Source of the DNA: Bacteroidota bacterium
GTDB taxonomy: Bacteria > Bacteroidota > Bacteroidia > 2-12-FULL-35-15
Direction of reading: 5' to 3'
DNA length: 64,000 nucleotides
Assembly (NCBI GenBank): GCA_025963715.1
Contig: JAOQAG010000016.1
Coordinates: 1-64,000 of the forward strand
Shown piece by piece: positions 13,912 through 25,700 of the stretch (its first letter is position 1; the number at the start of each line of letters is the position of its first letter). The notes beneath the pieces are model-generated. The model had not been told where the DNA came from. It made no database searches and saw only the letters and a list, made by a program, of their open reading frames with translations. The translations under genes were made by a program, and so were the position numbers.

Positions 13912-14905
13912 ACGCAGTGGGGTTAATGGTGATTTTTAATTTGCTTAAACGGTCGAGTTCTTTTGCCAGGATCATGGCCAGTGCTTTTTGTTTCGCTTCT
14001 TTGTTGCGGTAGATCATGCGGTGATCCAGCACCGGTACTGCCATTTGTTTCAGATCATCTTCCGTTACAAATGTGCGTCCGTTTACCAGTGCAAACGCTT
14101 TCAAACATTTTAAAAAGATAATTCCGCTTCGTGTGGATCCGCCCAGCACAATGTCCGGGTGCTTGCGCGTATCCGTAATAATGTTGCGCACACCGGCAAC
14201 AATTTCCTCGTGAATAAATACTTTTTCGGTCTGGTCCTGCAAAAATAAGATCTCCTGCATGCTCAATACCTGCTGGATATTTTCGAGGTTATTCTGAATA
14301 CCTAAATAATCTTTGTAAATATTTAATTCCGTTACTTCATCCACATAACCAAATTGGATCTTGATAAAAAAGCGGTCGAGCTGTGCGGTTGGCAATGGAT
14401 AGGTTCCTTCCATCTCGATCGGGTTTTGTGTGGCGATGGTAAAAAATAATTTTTCCAACGGGTAGGTTGTTTCGCCCATCGTGATCTGGTTTTCGGCCAT
14501 ACATTCCAGCAATGCCGATTGTACTTTTGGCGATGCACGGTTGATCTCATCCGCCAGTAATAAATTACAGAACAGCGGTCCTTTTTTGAACACAAATTCT
14601 TTTTTGATATCGTCAAAAATATGCGAGCCTATCAAATCCATCGGAAGCAGATCGGGTGTGAACTGGATGCGTTTAAAATTAGCGCCACTGCTTCCATGCA
14701 TGCCTGCAATACTTTTTGCCAGTGTTTTTGCCATCACCGTTTTCCCCGTTCCCGGATTATCTTCCATCAGGATATGTCCTTTTGCAAGTAATGCCGTAAG
14801 CACGTATTGGATCTGCGGGCGTTTACCGCGAATTACTTTTTCGATGTTGTCCACCAGCTTCTGGATATTGGTCAGTGCTTGTTCAATTTGAATTGTTCCT
14901 TCCAT
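13901..14905 (-). CDS. MoxR-family AAA+ ATPase
   Basis: A 334-residue AAA+ ATPase of the MoxR group, which acts as a chaperone-like remodeller together with DUF58 and other clustered proteins. The Walker A motif is EDNPGTGKT (48-56), Walker B is LLLADEINRA (116-125, with Asp119 and Glu120), and sensor 1 follows in FFTIATQNPIEMEGTYPLP. The helical lid includes STRSGIIFLKCLKAFA. It lies 3 bases after the transglutaminase gene and overlaps the TPR gene by 11 bases, so all are translated from one transcript. In other bacteria such clusters link to metal insertion, stress or envelope assembly; which applies here is not visible. Confidence 0.93.
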   Translation of the reverse strand: MEGTIQIEQALTNIQKLVDNIEKVIRGKRPQIQYVLTALLAKGHILMEDNPGTGKTVMAKTLAKSIAGMHGSSGANFKRIQFTPDLLPMDLIGSHIFDDIKKEFVFKKGPLFCNLLLADEINRASPKVQSALLECMAENQITMGETTYPLEKLFFTIATQNPIEMEGTYPLPTAQLDRFFIKIQFGYVDEVTELNIYKDYLGIQNNLENIQQVLSMQEILFLQDQTEKVFIHEEIVAGVRNIITDTRKHPDIVLGGSTRSGIIFLKCLKAFALVNGRTFVTEDDLKQMAVPVLDHRMIYRNKEAKQKALAMILAKELDRLSKLKITINPTAFAH

Positions 14906-14908
14906 GGA

Positions 14909-17524
14909 TTAGCTTATTTTAGGTTGTGTAAAATAATGAATAGTGTTATAAATATTTAAGAACCTGCTGAATCGTGTTTTTACAGGCGTTTGTTTTGCAA
15001 TTTGTTTGATAAAAGCAGGATAAAATTCCTGTACCGTTTTTTGTTCGGATGCTGTTAATGAAACCGTGCTGTATTTTAATTTTTGGTACACATTATTAAA
15101 TGCATTAAAATGGGTGCTGTATTGCTGATCCATCAGCATAGCAAATTGTTGCGGACCAAGCTCGCTTTTTGTCAATCCCAGCTGGTTCAAATAATACATA
15201 GCTGCACGGTAACGGTAATAAGCTGCATCCGTTTTAGCGCGTTTTGCTTTTGCGTTTATAAAGATCCAGATTAGCCATGGACTCAGGAATACGAATACTA
15301 TGAATGCAGCAAGAATGACCAGGAAAATTTTAATAATGCGGAACCAATCGGTTGGCACTTGCATCATTTCTTTTTCTTTCTTTTTCAGCGCCTGAATTTC
15401 TTCTTTTACCAGGATCTTGATCTCATCTACCGGAACAGGTTTCGGTAATTTTTCAATGATCGCGGCAACGCTGTCGTTCTTCTCCGCCAAAATTGTTTTT
15501 AATGCTTCCGCGTATGAAACCGCCGTGATGTGCATTCCCTGTTTGATCGCGGAAAGCTGCACCGTTCCTGTATCCGCAGTAATGCTTGCCATCGATACAT
15601 CGGTCAGTAAATCTTTTGCAGGCGCCGTTGTGTAATCTTTATCGTGATACAATAATTTAGTGATCTTCATGCTGATCTGTTTTTTTGCAAGATCAACGGA
15701 AACCACTTCGCCATCGGCTACTAAATACGTTTGAGGCGGGTTCAGCGGCGGCGTGCCATCCGGCTGCGGCGATTGCTGTGTATTTGCATCCGGCACGGTG
15801 GTATCAAAATCCATCCAGCCGTAATCCTGGAAATACACCTGCGTCCAGGCATGCGCCTGATCGGCATAAAACCAGTACCAGCCCGGGTTTTTGCTGCTGC
15901 GGTCCACCGTTAAATAGCCTGCGGCCACGCGCGATGGAATGCCGAGCGAACGCAGCATGAACAAGGTGGCACCTGCATAATATGCGCAATACCCTTTCCT
16001 GTTTTCCAGTAAAAAGTAGGTTAATTTATTGGCGCTTGGCATGCCCGGAATCCCGGGATTGTCGGAGTATTTAAATAGGGGTTGCCCGAATTCGTCCTTG
16101 CTTAAAAAATAATCGCGGATCGCCAGCATCTTGTCGATCATGGTGGGAGCGTTGGCTGTGATTTGTTTTGCCAGCACGCTGATCTTTTTATATTCCTCAT
16201 CCTTCGGCATAAAGGTGTAATATTTCATGAAGCGCTCATCCGGCCCGCTGATCTTTTTTACTTCCCGCAGCTTTTCAAAACGCAATTCCTGGAAAGCTTC
16301 CAGCTGTTTATTCCCGGCAGGGTTATAAATAAAATAAGCGCTGTTGAGATCACTCACCCACATTTTGGCGCGGTACACGCTTTTGTATTGCGACTTGTAT
16401 TCTTTTGGAACGGAAAGCGGCTGACAGAAAAATCCGGTGGAAGGCGCTAAATAATTAGTGGCAGAAAGCGCTACTTTATAAATATCAGCGGTAACGACCT
16501 GGCGGTTTTTAGTAGCAAATGTATTTTTAATAACGCTGGAATCTATCTTTGAAAAGTACAATGGAATGCGCGATGGATCAGGACTGAACAGATCGTTGTA
16601 CGGCATCAGGCTATCGATCTCAAACGTTTGTGTGAGTGTGTCAAATTTGGTGTAATAGCAGGATGTGAAATAAAGCGGGTTCGGTGTTTTGCCATCCGGA
16701 AAATAATTATCGAGATGCGCTACAAAGATCAATTGTTTGTCTTTGCTCAACGATCCGGCAAGCTTGGTTTGATCCTTATTACTTACGCCGCCGTTCTTAT
16801 CCTTCTGCGTCATACTCTCGCTGTCTTTCCCTTTATTGTAATCGGCCTGCGAGTTTCCCCATTCTTTTTCCACGGCTTTAAAATCGTTTTTCAGGATATT
16901 AAAAACGATTAAAAACAAGATCAGTACAATTACTCCAAAACCTGATAAGCGTTTGATAATGAACCATGCAAAATGTTTTTCATCTTCGTTCATGTTGCGG
17001 ATCAGCTCGGATGTGTAGATGATGTAGAATGCATAGGCCAACACCGGAACAAATGCATTGATGAGCGTTTCTACTTTTATATCCGTCGTTTTGCTTACGA
17101 TCACGATCTGGGTAACCAGCAGCAACACACTCCAGCCGATGGTGAAATAGCGCGAACGGCTGAAACCGAAGCCGGAAAGCCAACCGAGGCAAAACAAAAT
17201 AGTGAAAATGAGGAACTGGATGGAAAAATAAAACGCATCGAACTCGCCAATGGTAAGTCCGCCCAGGAATTTATACGTAAAATAACAAATCGCAAATACG
17301 ATTGTGGCAGTGCTGATGAAGCGAAAACGGAAAGCGTAAAAAATAATGGCAGCGCCCAGTCCGCTGCTAAAATAAATGCCCTGCCTGATCCAGTTATTTT
17401 CTAAAATATTATAAAACCGGTTGACATCCCACAGCATATAAAAAAAGAAAAGAGCCGTAGGCACCGCCAGCAATACCAATTGCGCCAATACTTTTTTCCA
17501 GCTATGTACTTTTCCTAATCCCAT
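14909..17524 (-). CDS. Membrane transglutaminase-like (TGc) protein
   Basis: An 871-residue protein of the transglutaminase-like family found in MoxR/DUF58 clusters. Six or so N-terminal transmembrane helices (within about 10-225) precede a large periplasmic region with the papain-like core. The expected catalytic residues are present: Cys513 in KGYCAYYAG, His558 in QAHAWTQVYF and Asp574 in MDFDTTVP. Another transmembrane helix (about 730-755) leads to a cytoplasmic helical C-terminus. Such domains may act as cross-linkers or proteases; the substrate is unknown. The ATG at 17524 is followed directly by the basic KVHSWKK stretch and first helix. It is the second gene of the four-gene operon. 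Confidence 0.9.
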   Translation of the reverse strand: MGLGKVHSWKKVLAQLVLLAVPTALFFFYMLWDVNRFYNILENNWIRQGIYFSSGLGAAIIFYAFRFRFISTATIVFAICYFTYKFLGGLTIGEFDAFYFSIQFLIFTILFCLGWLSGFGFSRSRYFTIGWSVLLLVTQIVIVSKTTDIKVETLINAFVPVLAYAFYIIYTSELIRNMNEDEKHFAWFIIKRLSGFGVIVLILFLIVFNILKNDFKAVEKEWGNSQADYNKGKDSESMTQKDKNGGVSNKDQTKLAGSLSKDKQLIFVAHLDNYFPDGKTPNPLYFTSCYYTKFDTLTQTFEIDSLMPYNDLFSPDPSRIPLYFSKIDSSVIKNTFATKNRQVVTADIYKVALSATNYLAPSTGFFCQPLSVPKEYKSQYKSVYRAKMWVSDLNSAYFIYNPAGNKQLEAFQELRFEKLREVKKISGPDERFMKYYTFMPKDEEYKKISVLAKQITANAPTMIDKMLAIRDYFLSKDEFGQPLFKYSDNPGIPGMPSANKLTYFLLENRKGYCAYYAGATLFMLRSLGIPSRVAAGYLTVDRSSKNPGWYWFYADQAHAWTQVYFQDYGWMDFDTTVPDANTQQSPQPDGTPPLNPPQTYLVADGEVVSVDLAKKQISMKITKLLYHDKDYTTAPAKDLLTDVSMASITADTGTVQLSAIKQGMHITAVSYAEALKTILAEKNDSVAAIIEKLPKPVPVDEIKILVKEEIQALKKKEKEMMQVPTDWFRIIKIFLVILAAFIVFVFLSPWLIWIFINAKAKRAKTDAAYYRYRAAMYYLNQLGLTKSELGPQQFAMLMDQQYSTHFNAFNNVYQKLKYSTVSLTASEQKTVQEFYPAFIKQIAKQTPVKTRFSRFLNIYNTIHYFTQPKIS

Positions 17525-17665
17525 ATTTTTACTTTTACCACTAAGGCACTAAGGCCACGAAGATTTTTATTTTGTTATGTTGTAGAACAATGTTATTTAT
17601 GGAAACAGAAATATATCTCTGAGCTGTCAAGCCCGGGATGACAGTATTATTTATGTAATTTTTCT
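17525..17665. repeat. Spacer with GTCATCCC repeat and extended homologous flank
   Basis: The stretch ACCACTAAGGCACTAAGGCC (17536-17555) belongs to the CACATAAGG word family. The segment 17575-17650, read on the minus strand, matches 1-155 not only in the CTGTCATCCCGGGCTTGAC arm but over about 60 flanking bases (TATTTCTGTTTCCATAAA..ATTGTTCT.CAACATAAC). Shared flanks suggest a defined element longer than the palindrome. Confidence 0.7.
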
Positions 17666-17688
17666 TTATTTTTTTTAATCTGTGGCTA

Positions 17689-19071
17689 TTATCCGTTCTT
17701 TTTCAATACCGTCGAACGGTCGTATTGTTCCAATAATTGTTTTAATTGTTTTTCGTTCCTCGCTACTTTTAAGCGCAATAAAGATAAGCTCCAGTTGGTT
17801 TTGTACACCGCAGTTTTTTCTTTTTCCTGCTGTACAAACAGCCATTGAAACCAATCACCCAAATGCTGCCTGTTAAAGCTTTCGGTAAGCGGAATGAAAA
17901 TAAATGAAATTTCGTTTCCATGTGCTTCAATCAGCTCCTGCACTTGTTCCACATTGCTCAGCGACGAGATCACGATCACCGATGCATCCCGTGTTTTTAC
18001 ATAATCGCGTAATTCCAGATCGGTTTGCCAGCGGCTTACGCTGATGGAATATTTGACCTGTTCTTCTGCACTTTCCATTTGTGTTTGTGATACATCCTGG
18101 TCCGGAATATACTTTACTTCGTATCCTTTTTGTACTAATTGTTTGTATACCGACCAGATCACCGTTTTATAATGATTGAGGAAGGGGATTTCCACCACTT
18201 CATTTCCCTGTATGTTTAAGGATGTAAAAAAGGAAGGGTAGAGGTACATGTGAGAAGCATACGGATCAAGGATCTCCGGGATGCGTACTACCAGCTCTTT
18301 ATTTTTTGCGTAAATTTTCCAGACAATGCGGCGGACATCGTCATTGCTTTCAAAATTTTTATAATTGATCAGCTCGCCTTCCACTTTTTTTAATTCTTCA
18401 ATGCGGGTGCTGGTTTCCTCTGTTTTTCGCGGAAAGGCTTTTATTGCTTTTGATGTGCGGGTAGCCGGTTGTGTATGAAAACTATTGCTGGCATTGATCG
18501 TTAAGGCGATAGAAAAGAATTGGAAAAAATCCTCAAAATAAATAATGGCTTTATCGATCCGGTATTCTTTTATTTCCGGCAATTGCCAGTTATAAATTCC
18601 ATTAATGGTAGTGCTGAATACTTTTTTATCCGCACGCTTCACGATCAGAAATTTTTCAGAAAAATGAACGCTGTCGTATTTCAAACGCACTTTTACAAAT
18701 CCCAATAATGGTTTTAAAACCGGGTGAATGTAAAATGAAACGGTTTGTTTTGGTTGTGTGGAGTCTTCCCGGGATGGAGTGGTGATCCGGAAATCAATTC
18801 CTGTTTTTCTTTTTTTCCAGCTGAAAAATAAAAAGGAAATCATTACTGTGACCAATGCAAAAGAAAAAATAGCAATGCCAAAAAGGATAGCAAAGCGCAG
18901 CAATAATGCAAAAATATCTTTATAAGCCGAATCCGGTGCACCGGCCTGACTTTGCAGCCATTCATAACCGGCAAAACTGGCCAGGCAGAACAATATAAAA
19001 TACCATGTAAATGGAATGTAAAATCCGATCCGCTTCAAAAAAAAACGACTATTTCTGAATCGTTTACGCAT
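17689..19071 (-). CDS. DUF58 domain membrane protein
   Basis: A 460-residue protein, first gene of the DUF58 / TGc / MoxR / TPR operon. Two transmembrane helices near the N-terminus (about 15-35 and 49-78) are followed by a beta-rich segment and then the DUF58 signature NFESNDDVRRIVWKIYAKNK (about 240-260) with VVRIPEI. The C-terminal half has a Rossmann/von Willebrand A-like fold with strands such as ASVIVISSLS and SFIFIPL. DUF58 proteins accompany MoxR ATPases and probably form the membrane-side partner. A 164-base repeat-bearing gap precedes the TGc gene, longer than the other gaps in the operon, so a second promoter for TGc is possible. Confidence 0.9.
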   Translation of the reverse strand: MRKRFRNSRFFLKRIGFYIPFTWYFILFCLASFAGYEWLQSQAGAPDSAYKDIFALLLRFAILFGIAIFSFALVTVMISFLFFSWKKRKTGIDFRITTPSREDSTQPKQTVSFYIHPVLKPLLGFVKVRLKYDSVHFSEKFLIVKRADKKVFSTTINGIYNWQLPEIKEYRIDKAIIYFEDFFQFFSIALTINASNSFHTQPATRTSKAIKAFPRKTEETSTRIEELKKVEGELINYKNFESNDDVRRIVWKIYAKNKELVVRIPEILDPYASHMYLYPSFFTSLNIQGNEVVEIPFLNHYKTVIWSVYKQLVQKGYEVKYIPDQDVSQTQMESAEEQVKYSISVSRWQTDLELRDYVKTRDASVIVISSLSNVEQVQELIEAHGNEISFIFIPLTESFNRQHLGDWFQWLFVQQEKEKTAVYKTNWSLSLLRLKVARNEKQLKQLLEQYDRSTVLKKNG

Positions 19072-19204
19072 AGGTGGATGGGAAATTAAATGGTGTATTC
19101 ATAAAAATATATAGTCCTGTAAAGCTAATGAATTTGATCAGAAAAAAAGAATGCCTGTTGCTATTTTTAGCTTAATTATAAATAATTAACAAAATCAATT
19201 TTTT

Positions 19205-19282
19205 AAATCTGGTTCATTGGCTTACTGGTTCATTTGTTCATTGGTGTGCTGTGTGTGCAGGCGCGAGTGTCCCACTCGTGCC
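19205..19282. repeat. GGTTCATT word block and GCGCGAGTGTCCCACTCGTGC palindrome
   Basis: The 360-base spacer between the giant gene and the DUF58 gene has no gene. It holds a period-8 TTCATTGGCTTACTGGTTCA block (19213-19240), the hub TGTGCTGTGTGTGCAGG, and an 11-base-arm palindrome AGGCGCGAGTG/CACTCGTGCCT (19259-19283). The same GGTTCATT block joined to GCTGTGTGTG occurs at 59922-59960 and, mirrored, at 35941-36075. Confidence 0.7.
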
Positions 19283-19310
19283 TCTTTATTTTATGGCATC
19301 TTGCCATTGA

Positions 19311-19348
19311 ACAAAAAAAATCCCGGAACAAAACGATGTTCCGGGATC
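19311..19348 (-). terminator. Intrinsic terminator of the giant gene
   Basis: Stem ATCCCGGAAC / GTTCCGGGAT (19320-19329 and 19338-19347) with an 8-base loop. On the minus strand it is followed by eight T. It lies 85 bases beyond the stop of the giant gene. Confidence 0.85.
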
Positions 19349-19432
19349 TTACAATTAACCAATGAAAAGCTATTAAACAAGAGCAGGTTATTCACATGCA
19401 GTACTTGATACCTGCTACCTGATTCTTTTTAT

Positions 19433-19700
19433 TTACTGTACAACCAGTTTACCGCTGCTGATCTCTTTATTATCGTTGATCAAACGGTAGAAGTAAACTC
19501 CTTTGGTCAGGTCTTTTCTGTCCACACGCACATCGTATGTGTGAATGTTCGATAAGATCATCACTTCTTTTCCTAACACATCAAAGATGTGAATTTCTGT
19601 TCCGTTCAGCTGGATCGATTTTCCGATCGATACCGTTGTGTAATCAATGAACGGATTCGGATATACTGTAACCGTGTTGTTCTCATTCGCAGCAGCTACA
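19433..19700 (-). other. T9SS type A C-terminal sorting domain
   Basis: The last ~80 residues carry VTVYPNPFIDYTTVSI, IHIFDVLGKEV and KGVYFYRLIND..ISSGKLVVQ, the standard motifs of the Por secretion C-terminal signal, removed or modified on export. Confidence 0.92.
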
Positions 19701-22700
19701 CCTGTACACAGATCCACTACGATGTTCGATGTGTCGTTGTTAGCGCAGGAGTTGGCATCACTGTATGTATACGTGATCACAAATGTACCTGCACCGGATG
19801 TGGTAGGTGTAAATGTAGTGCCGCCTGTAACGCCTGTTCCTGAATAAGTTCCGCCAGCCGGACTACCGCCCGACAATGTAAATGCAGGGCCGTTGTCGCA
19901 TACCGGTGTAAAGGAAGTCAGGCTCACATTCGGTAATGGATTCACGGTTACATTAATGTTCAGTGCCGTGCTTGTTCCGCAAGCATTGTTTTCAGTAACC
20001 GAAACAATTCCGCTGTTGGTAGTTGCCGTTGTTGTGATCCCATTTGTTGTGGAAGTACCTGTCCATGTGGCAGGCAATGTCCATGTATATCCGCTTGCAT
20101 TCGGATCCGTATTTACCTGGAAGCTTGCAACTGCGCCGTCACAAATAATTGAATCTGCTGCAACCAGTGTCGGTTGAACCGGTGCCGATTGTACATCGAT
20201 CGCCAATTGCTGCATACCACCGTTTCCACAACCGTTGCTTGCATACACCGAAATAGTACCGGATGTACCGTTTGTGGTTACCGAAATTGTTTCTGTTGTG
20301 GATGTTCCGCTCCATCCACCCGGTAATGTCCAGTTGAAAGATGTTGCAGTAGCATCCGCAGGCACGCTGTACACTTGTGTGCTGGCACCGCAAACCGTAT
20401 TGTTACCTGTGATCGCAACAGGGAATACAGGCAATGGATTTACTGTTACAGCAACGCTTTGTGCAGTGCTGCTTCCGCAGGCATTGTCAGCTGTTACCAT
20501 AATGTTTCCGTTCATCACACCTGCTGTTGCAGTAATGGTTTCGGTCGAAGATGTTCCCGACCAGTCGCCCGGCAATGTCCAGGTATAACCTGTTGCTGCT
20601 GCATCTGCAGGCACGCTGTAGGTTTGTGTTGTTCCTTCACAAATAGTAGTAGTACCGGTGATCGCTGCCGGTTGTGCCGGAGTTGTGTTCACCGTAATGT
20701 TTACTGTTTGTGCAGTTCCCAAACCGCAGGCATTGCCTGGTGTTACCGTAATGGTTCCGCTGGTGGCATTTGCAGTTGCACTGATGGTGTTAGTGGTTGA
20801 AGTACCCGACCATCCGCCCGGTAATGACCATACATAGTTGGTTACATTCGGATCGGTTGCCACAGCGTATGTATTGTTGGTACCGCTGCATATTGTTGTG
20901 CTGCCGGTAATTGCTCCCGGTTGAACCGGAGCGCTGTTGATGTTGATCACCATTGATTGTGGCGTACTTGCACCGCAACCGTTGTTGGCAGTTACAGAGA
21001 TAGTCCCTCCGCTTGTGTTTGCGGTAGCAGTAATCAGGTTGCTGATAGAGCTTCCAGACCATCCACCCGGTAATGTCCATGAATAGAAGGTTGCAGAAGG
21101 ATCATTTGTAACACTGTATACTGCTGCCGATCCCGGACAAATACTGTTGGTACCGGTCATGGCCGATGGCTGAGCAGGAGCAGAGTTCACAATCACGGCA
21201 AGTGACTGAGGCGTGCTGCTTCCGCAACCGTTGTTAGCCGTTACAATAATGCTTCCGCTGCTTGTGCCTGCAGTTGCATTGATCGTGTTGGTTGTGGAAG
21301 TTCCGCTCCATCCGCCCGGTAACGACCAGGTGTAGGAAGTCGCGCTCGGATCAACCGTTACACTGTATGTTTGTGATGTACCTGAGCAGAAGCTGGTGTT
21401 TCCACTGATTGCGGCAGGTTGTGCCGGAACCGGGTTTACCGTGATCGCCAGTGTTTGTGCTGTGCTTGTTCCACAGCTGCTGTTTGCCGTTATGCTGATG
21501 GTGCCGCCTGTAGTACCTGCCGTTGCGCTGATGCTGTTGGTGGTTGAAGTACCGCTCCATCCGCTAGGCAATACCCATGTGTAGGATGTTGCGCCACTCA
21601 CTGCAGCTACGCTGTATGTTGTACCCAATCCCTGGCATACGATGGTAGCGCCTGTAATGGCAACCGGTTGGGTTGGAATTGTACTGATGTTTACTGCCAG
21701 TGTTTGTGCCAATCCTGTTCCACATGCATTGTTCGCTACCACGGAAATAGTTCCGCCTGTAGTGGTTGCTGTTGCCGTAATGCTTGGCGTGGTGGACGTT
21801 CCTGTCCATCCGCCCGGTAATGTCCATGTGTAAGATGTAGCGCCGCTTACAGGTGTAATGCTATAAGTAGCGGTACTGCCTGAACATACAGTAGTGCTGC
21901 CGGTAATCGCAGAAGGCTGCGCCGGTAATGGATTTACCGTTACCACCACGTTATCCGTAAAGCTGCAGGTACCGTTGGATACCGTCACTGTATACGTTGT
22001 AGTTGTTGTTGGTGTCGCAACAGGATTTGCAATGTTGGTTGCGCTTAATCCTGTAGCCGGAGCCCATAAATACGTTCCGCCGCCGGTTGCAGTTAATGTG
22101 GTATTTCCTCCTCCGCAAATTGCCACATCAGCGCCTGCACTTACCGAGCTTCCGCTCAATACCGTCACCGTTACCATATCTACTGCTGTGCAAGAACCGT
22201 TTGTGGCAGTTAATGTATACGTAGTTGTAGTTGTTGGCGTGGCAACAGGGTTTGCAATCGTTGTGGAGCTTAATCCTGTTGGAGGTGTCCATGCATACGT
22301 TGTTGTGGTTGATGCAGGTACACTCCAGGTAAACGTTGTTCCGTTTCCGGGGATCGTTGTAGGCGAACCGCTGCTGAAATAACAATAATCGGATGGCACC
22401 GAACCGCGTGTGGAATTTACCCACGGCCCTGTGGATGAAGTTACCGTTCTGTTATGAACGTTTGTAGCAAATGTATTATCCGCTCCTCTTAAACCGATCT
22501 CAGGATAGCTTGTTCCGGCTCCAACTGTTGTTGGTGCTTTGTAAACAATGTTGATCTGCTTTGTAACCGTGTTCAAGCGGATCTGAAAGCTGACCCTGTC
22601 CAGCGTACCGGTGGATGCATAACGTCCCATATCCTGGTATTGAACAATAAATTCGTTTCCTACTGTTTGATACCTGATCTCCGGAGTACCGGTAGTTGAT

Positions 22701-25700
22701 TTGTTTAAATCCACACCGAATGCAGAAATAACACCGCCCGCATAAGTATTTAAGCTGGAGATCGGATTGTAATCCGTAGTGCCCGGTACTGTTGATCCCA
22801 GTGAAATAAATCCATTGGTACAAATGTAGGCCGTTGTGTATGCTACGTTGTTATAGGTGAACGATGGGATGGTGACCGCACCCGAAACCACATCGTCCAT
22901 AGAGGTGCTTGCACCATTCAGCCAAACTGTACCACCGGTAATGGCAGTGTAAGTACCTACCGCTTGTGTGTAGTTGTAGCTTGTTGCAATATTCACCCAT
23001 GCCGTTGAACTGCCGCCTGTGGACGAACCGCTTAACGTAGTGCTGTTACCCGAACAGATGGTTACATCCGGGCCTGCATTGGCAGTAAGGTTTCCTGTGG
23101 TAACCACTACTGCATCTGTTGATGAGCAGCTTCCGTTTGATACTGTTACTGTGTAAGTAATTGTGGATGCCGGTGTGGCAACCGGGTTGGCAATGTTCGG
23201 GTTACTCAATCCTGCTGTTGGCGACCAGCTGTAAGTTGATCCGCCCGAAGCGCCCAATGTTGTACTGCCACCGCAGGCAATGGTCACATCCGAACCTGCA
23301 TTTGCTACAGGAGCCGGATTTACTGTGATCGTTACAGTAGCTGTTGATGTACAGGAACCGCCGTTACTTACCGTTACCGTGTATGTGGTGGTTGTAGTTG
23401 GAGAAGCAACCGGGCTGGCAACTGTTGGGCTGCTTAATCCTGTTACCGGCAACCATGAGTAGGTTGTTCCGCCTGTTGCAGTTAAAGTAGTGCTGCTGCC
23501 TGAGCAAATGGTTGCAGGAGCGCTCACACTTGCTGTAGGCGCAGGAGCAACTGTTACCAGCACTGTATCCGAAGATGTACAGGAGCCGCTTGTTACCGTT
23601 AATACATAATTAGTAGTACTTGTTGGTGTTGCAGTAGGGCTTGCCACTGTTGTGGAGCTTAATCCTGTTGCAGGCGACCATGCATAGCTCAGTGAGCTTG
23701 TTGTTAATAATTTTGCAATGTAAGCATCACCCGCGCCGGAGCTGGTTAATGTTGTGGAACCGAACGTTGCAGTGGTACCACCGGTTGCATTGAATGTACC
23801 GGTAATGTATGCATTTCCTGCACCATCCGCACCGATCCCATATGCATAATCACCTCCCGGCGACACGCTGTTCGATTTAATTCCGAATAAACCGGTACCG
23901 CTGCTGTTGAAGATCCCCAATAACACCTGTCCGGATGCTCCGAATGAAGTAAGAACGGATGATCCGATCGTTACGGATGCACTGGTGCTGTATCCTGTTG
24001 CGTATATATTTCCGGATAAGGGATCCAGGCAAATTCCGTAAAAGGCATCTGCGCCTGTTCCTCCAATGGCTTTTGCCCATTGTTCAACTCCCGCTGAATT
24101 GTATTTGGTAATGAATGCATCACTTCCCGGGCCTGTGGTGGTCAATGATCCGAAGAATCCTGATGTACCGCCAATGCTTCCGGTTACGTATGAGTTTCCG
24201 GCACCGTCGGTTACAATGGCTCTTCCGTAATCTCCTGCACCTACTGATCCGCCGTATTTTGCCCATTGGCAAACACCGGTTGAGTTGTATTTTACAACCA
24301 ATAAGTCGCCATCCGCATTTACCGGTAAGGAGAAAGTTCCGAACGTTGTTGTTCCTCTTGAGTAACCTGTCATGTAAGCATTTCCGGCAGCATCTACTGA
24401 CACGCCTGTTCCTGCTTCCACATTGTTACTGCTGCCTCCGGCTGCTGCCCACTGGCAGATTCCTGCTGAGTTGTATCTTGCAACAAACAAGTCTTCATCC
24501 GTTGCCGTGTGAGCACTGATGGTAACACCGCTTCCAAATCCTACCGAAGCGCCTGTAAATGTTCCGGTGATCCATACACCGCTTGCATCTGCTGCTATTC
24601 CATTGGAAAGGTCAGACGATGCTCCGCCTGCTCTCAGCGCCCACTGACAGGTTCCTGTGCTGTTATATTTTGCAAGGAACACATCATTAGAGCCTGCGCT
24701 GGTAATTGTGAACGATCCGAATGTGGCTGAACCTGTGGTCATGTATCCTGTTACATATACGTTTCCGGAAGGATCAACTGCAATGCCGTTTCCAAGTTCG
24801 CTGCTTGCGCCTCCCCCTCTTTGCGCCCACAATACTGTTCCTGCAGGACTCACTTTTACAATGTAGGTATCGTATCCACCTGCCGAAGTGAGCGTGAATG
24901 TACCAAATGTTACAGTTCCGTTAAACGTACCTGTAATGTACTGGTTGCCCGCTGCATCAGCTGCTGTTGCAAGTCCTCTGTCAGCACCCGTGCTTCCAAA
25001 GCGCTGAGCGCTGGTCCACGCATACGTGGTAGTGGCACCTGTTGCCGATCCGCCCAATGTAGTGCTTGTTCCTGCGCAAATGGTTACGTTAGGCCCTGCA
25101 TTTGCCGTTAACGGGCTTACCGTTACTACCACAACGTCGGTACCCGAACATCCGCCGGTAGTTCCGGTTACGGTGTACGATGTAGTAGCAGCTGGTGTGG
25201 CAATAGGATTTGCAATGTTTGGATTGCTTAATCCTGCTGTTGGCAACCAGGTATAGGTTGTTCCGCCCGAAGCGCTTAATGTGGCGCTTCCGCTGCAGTT
25301 AATGGAAGCATCCGAACCTGCGTTCACGGATGGTAATGTATTTACGGTAACGGTTACAGATGCTGTTGAAGAGCATGATCCGTTTCCGACTGTTACTGTA
25401 TAAGTTGTTGTTGATGTTGGGTTGGCAGTTGGATTTGCAATGTTGGTTGCACTTAATCCTGTTGCAGGTAACCAGCTGTACATCGTTCCGCCGGAAGCAT
25501 TGAGCGTGGTACCGCCTGAACCTAAGCAGATGGTTGCAGGTGAACCTGCATTTGCTGTTGGTGTAGGATTTACCGTTATGGTTACCGTTGCTGAAGCCGA
25601 ACAGCCCAACGATGTACCTGTTACAGTATACGTTGTTGTAGTTGCTGGAGTAGCAGTAGGATTTGCAATGCTGGCATTGCTTAGTCCTGTTGTTGGTAAC

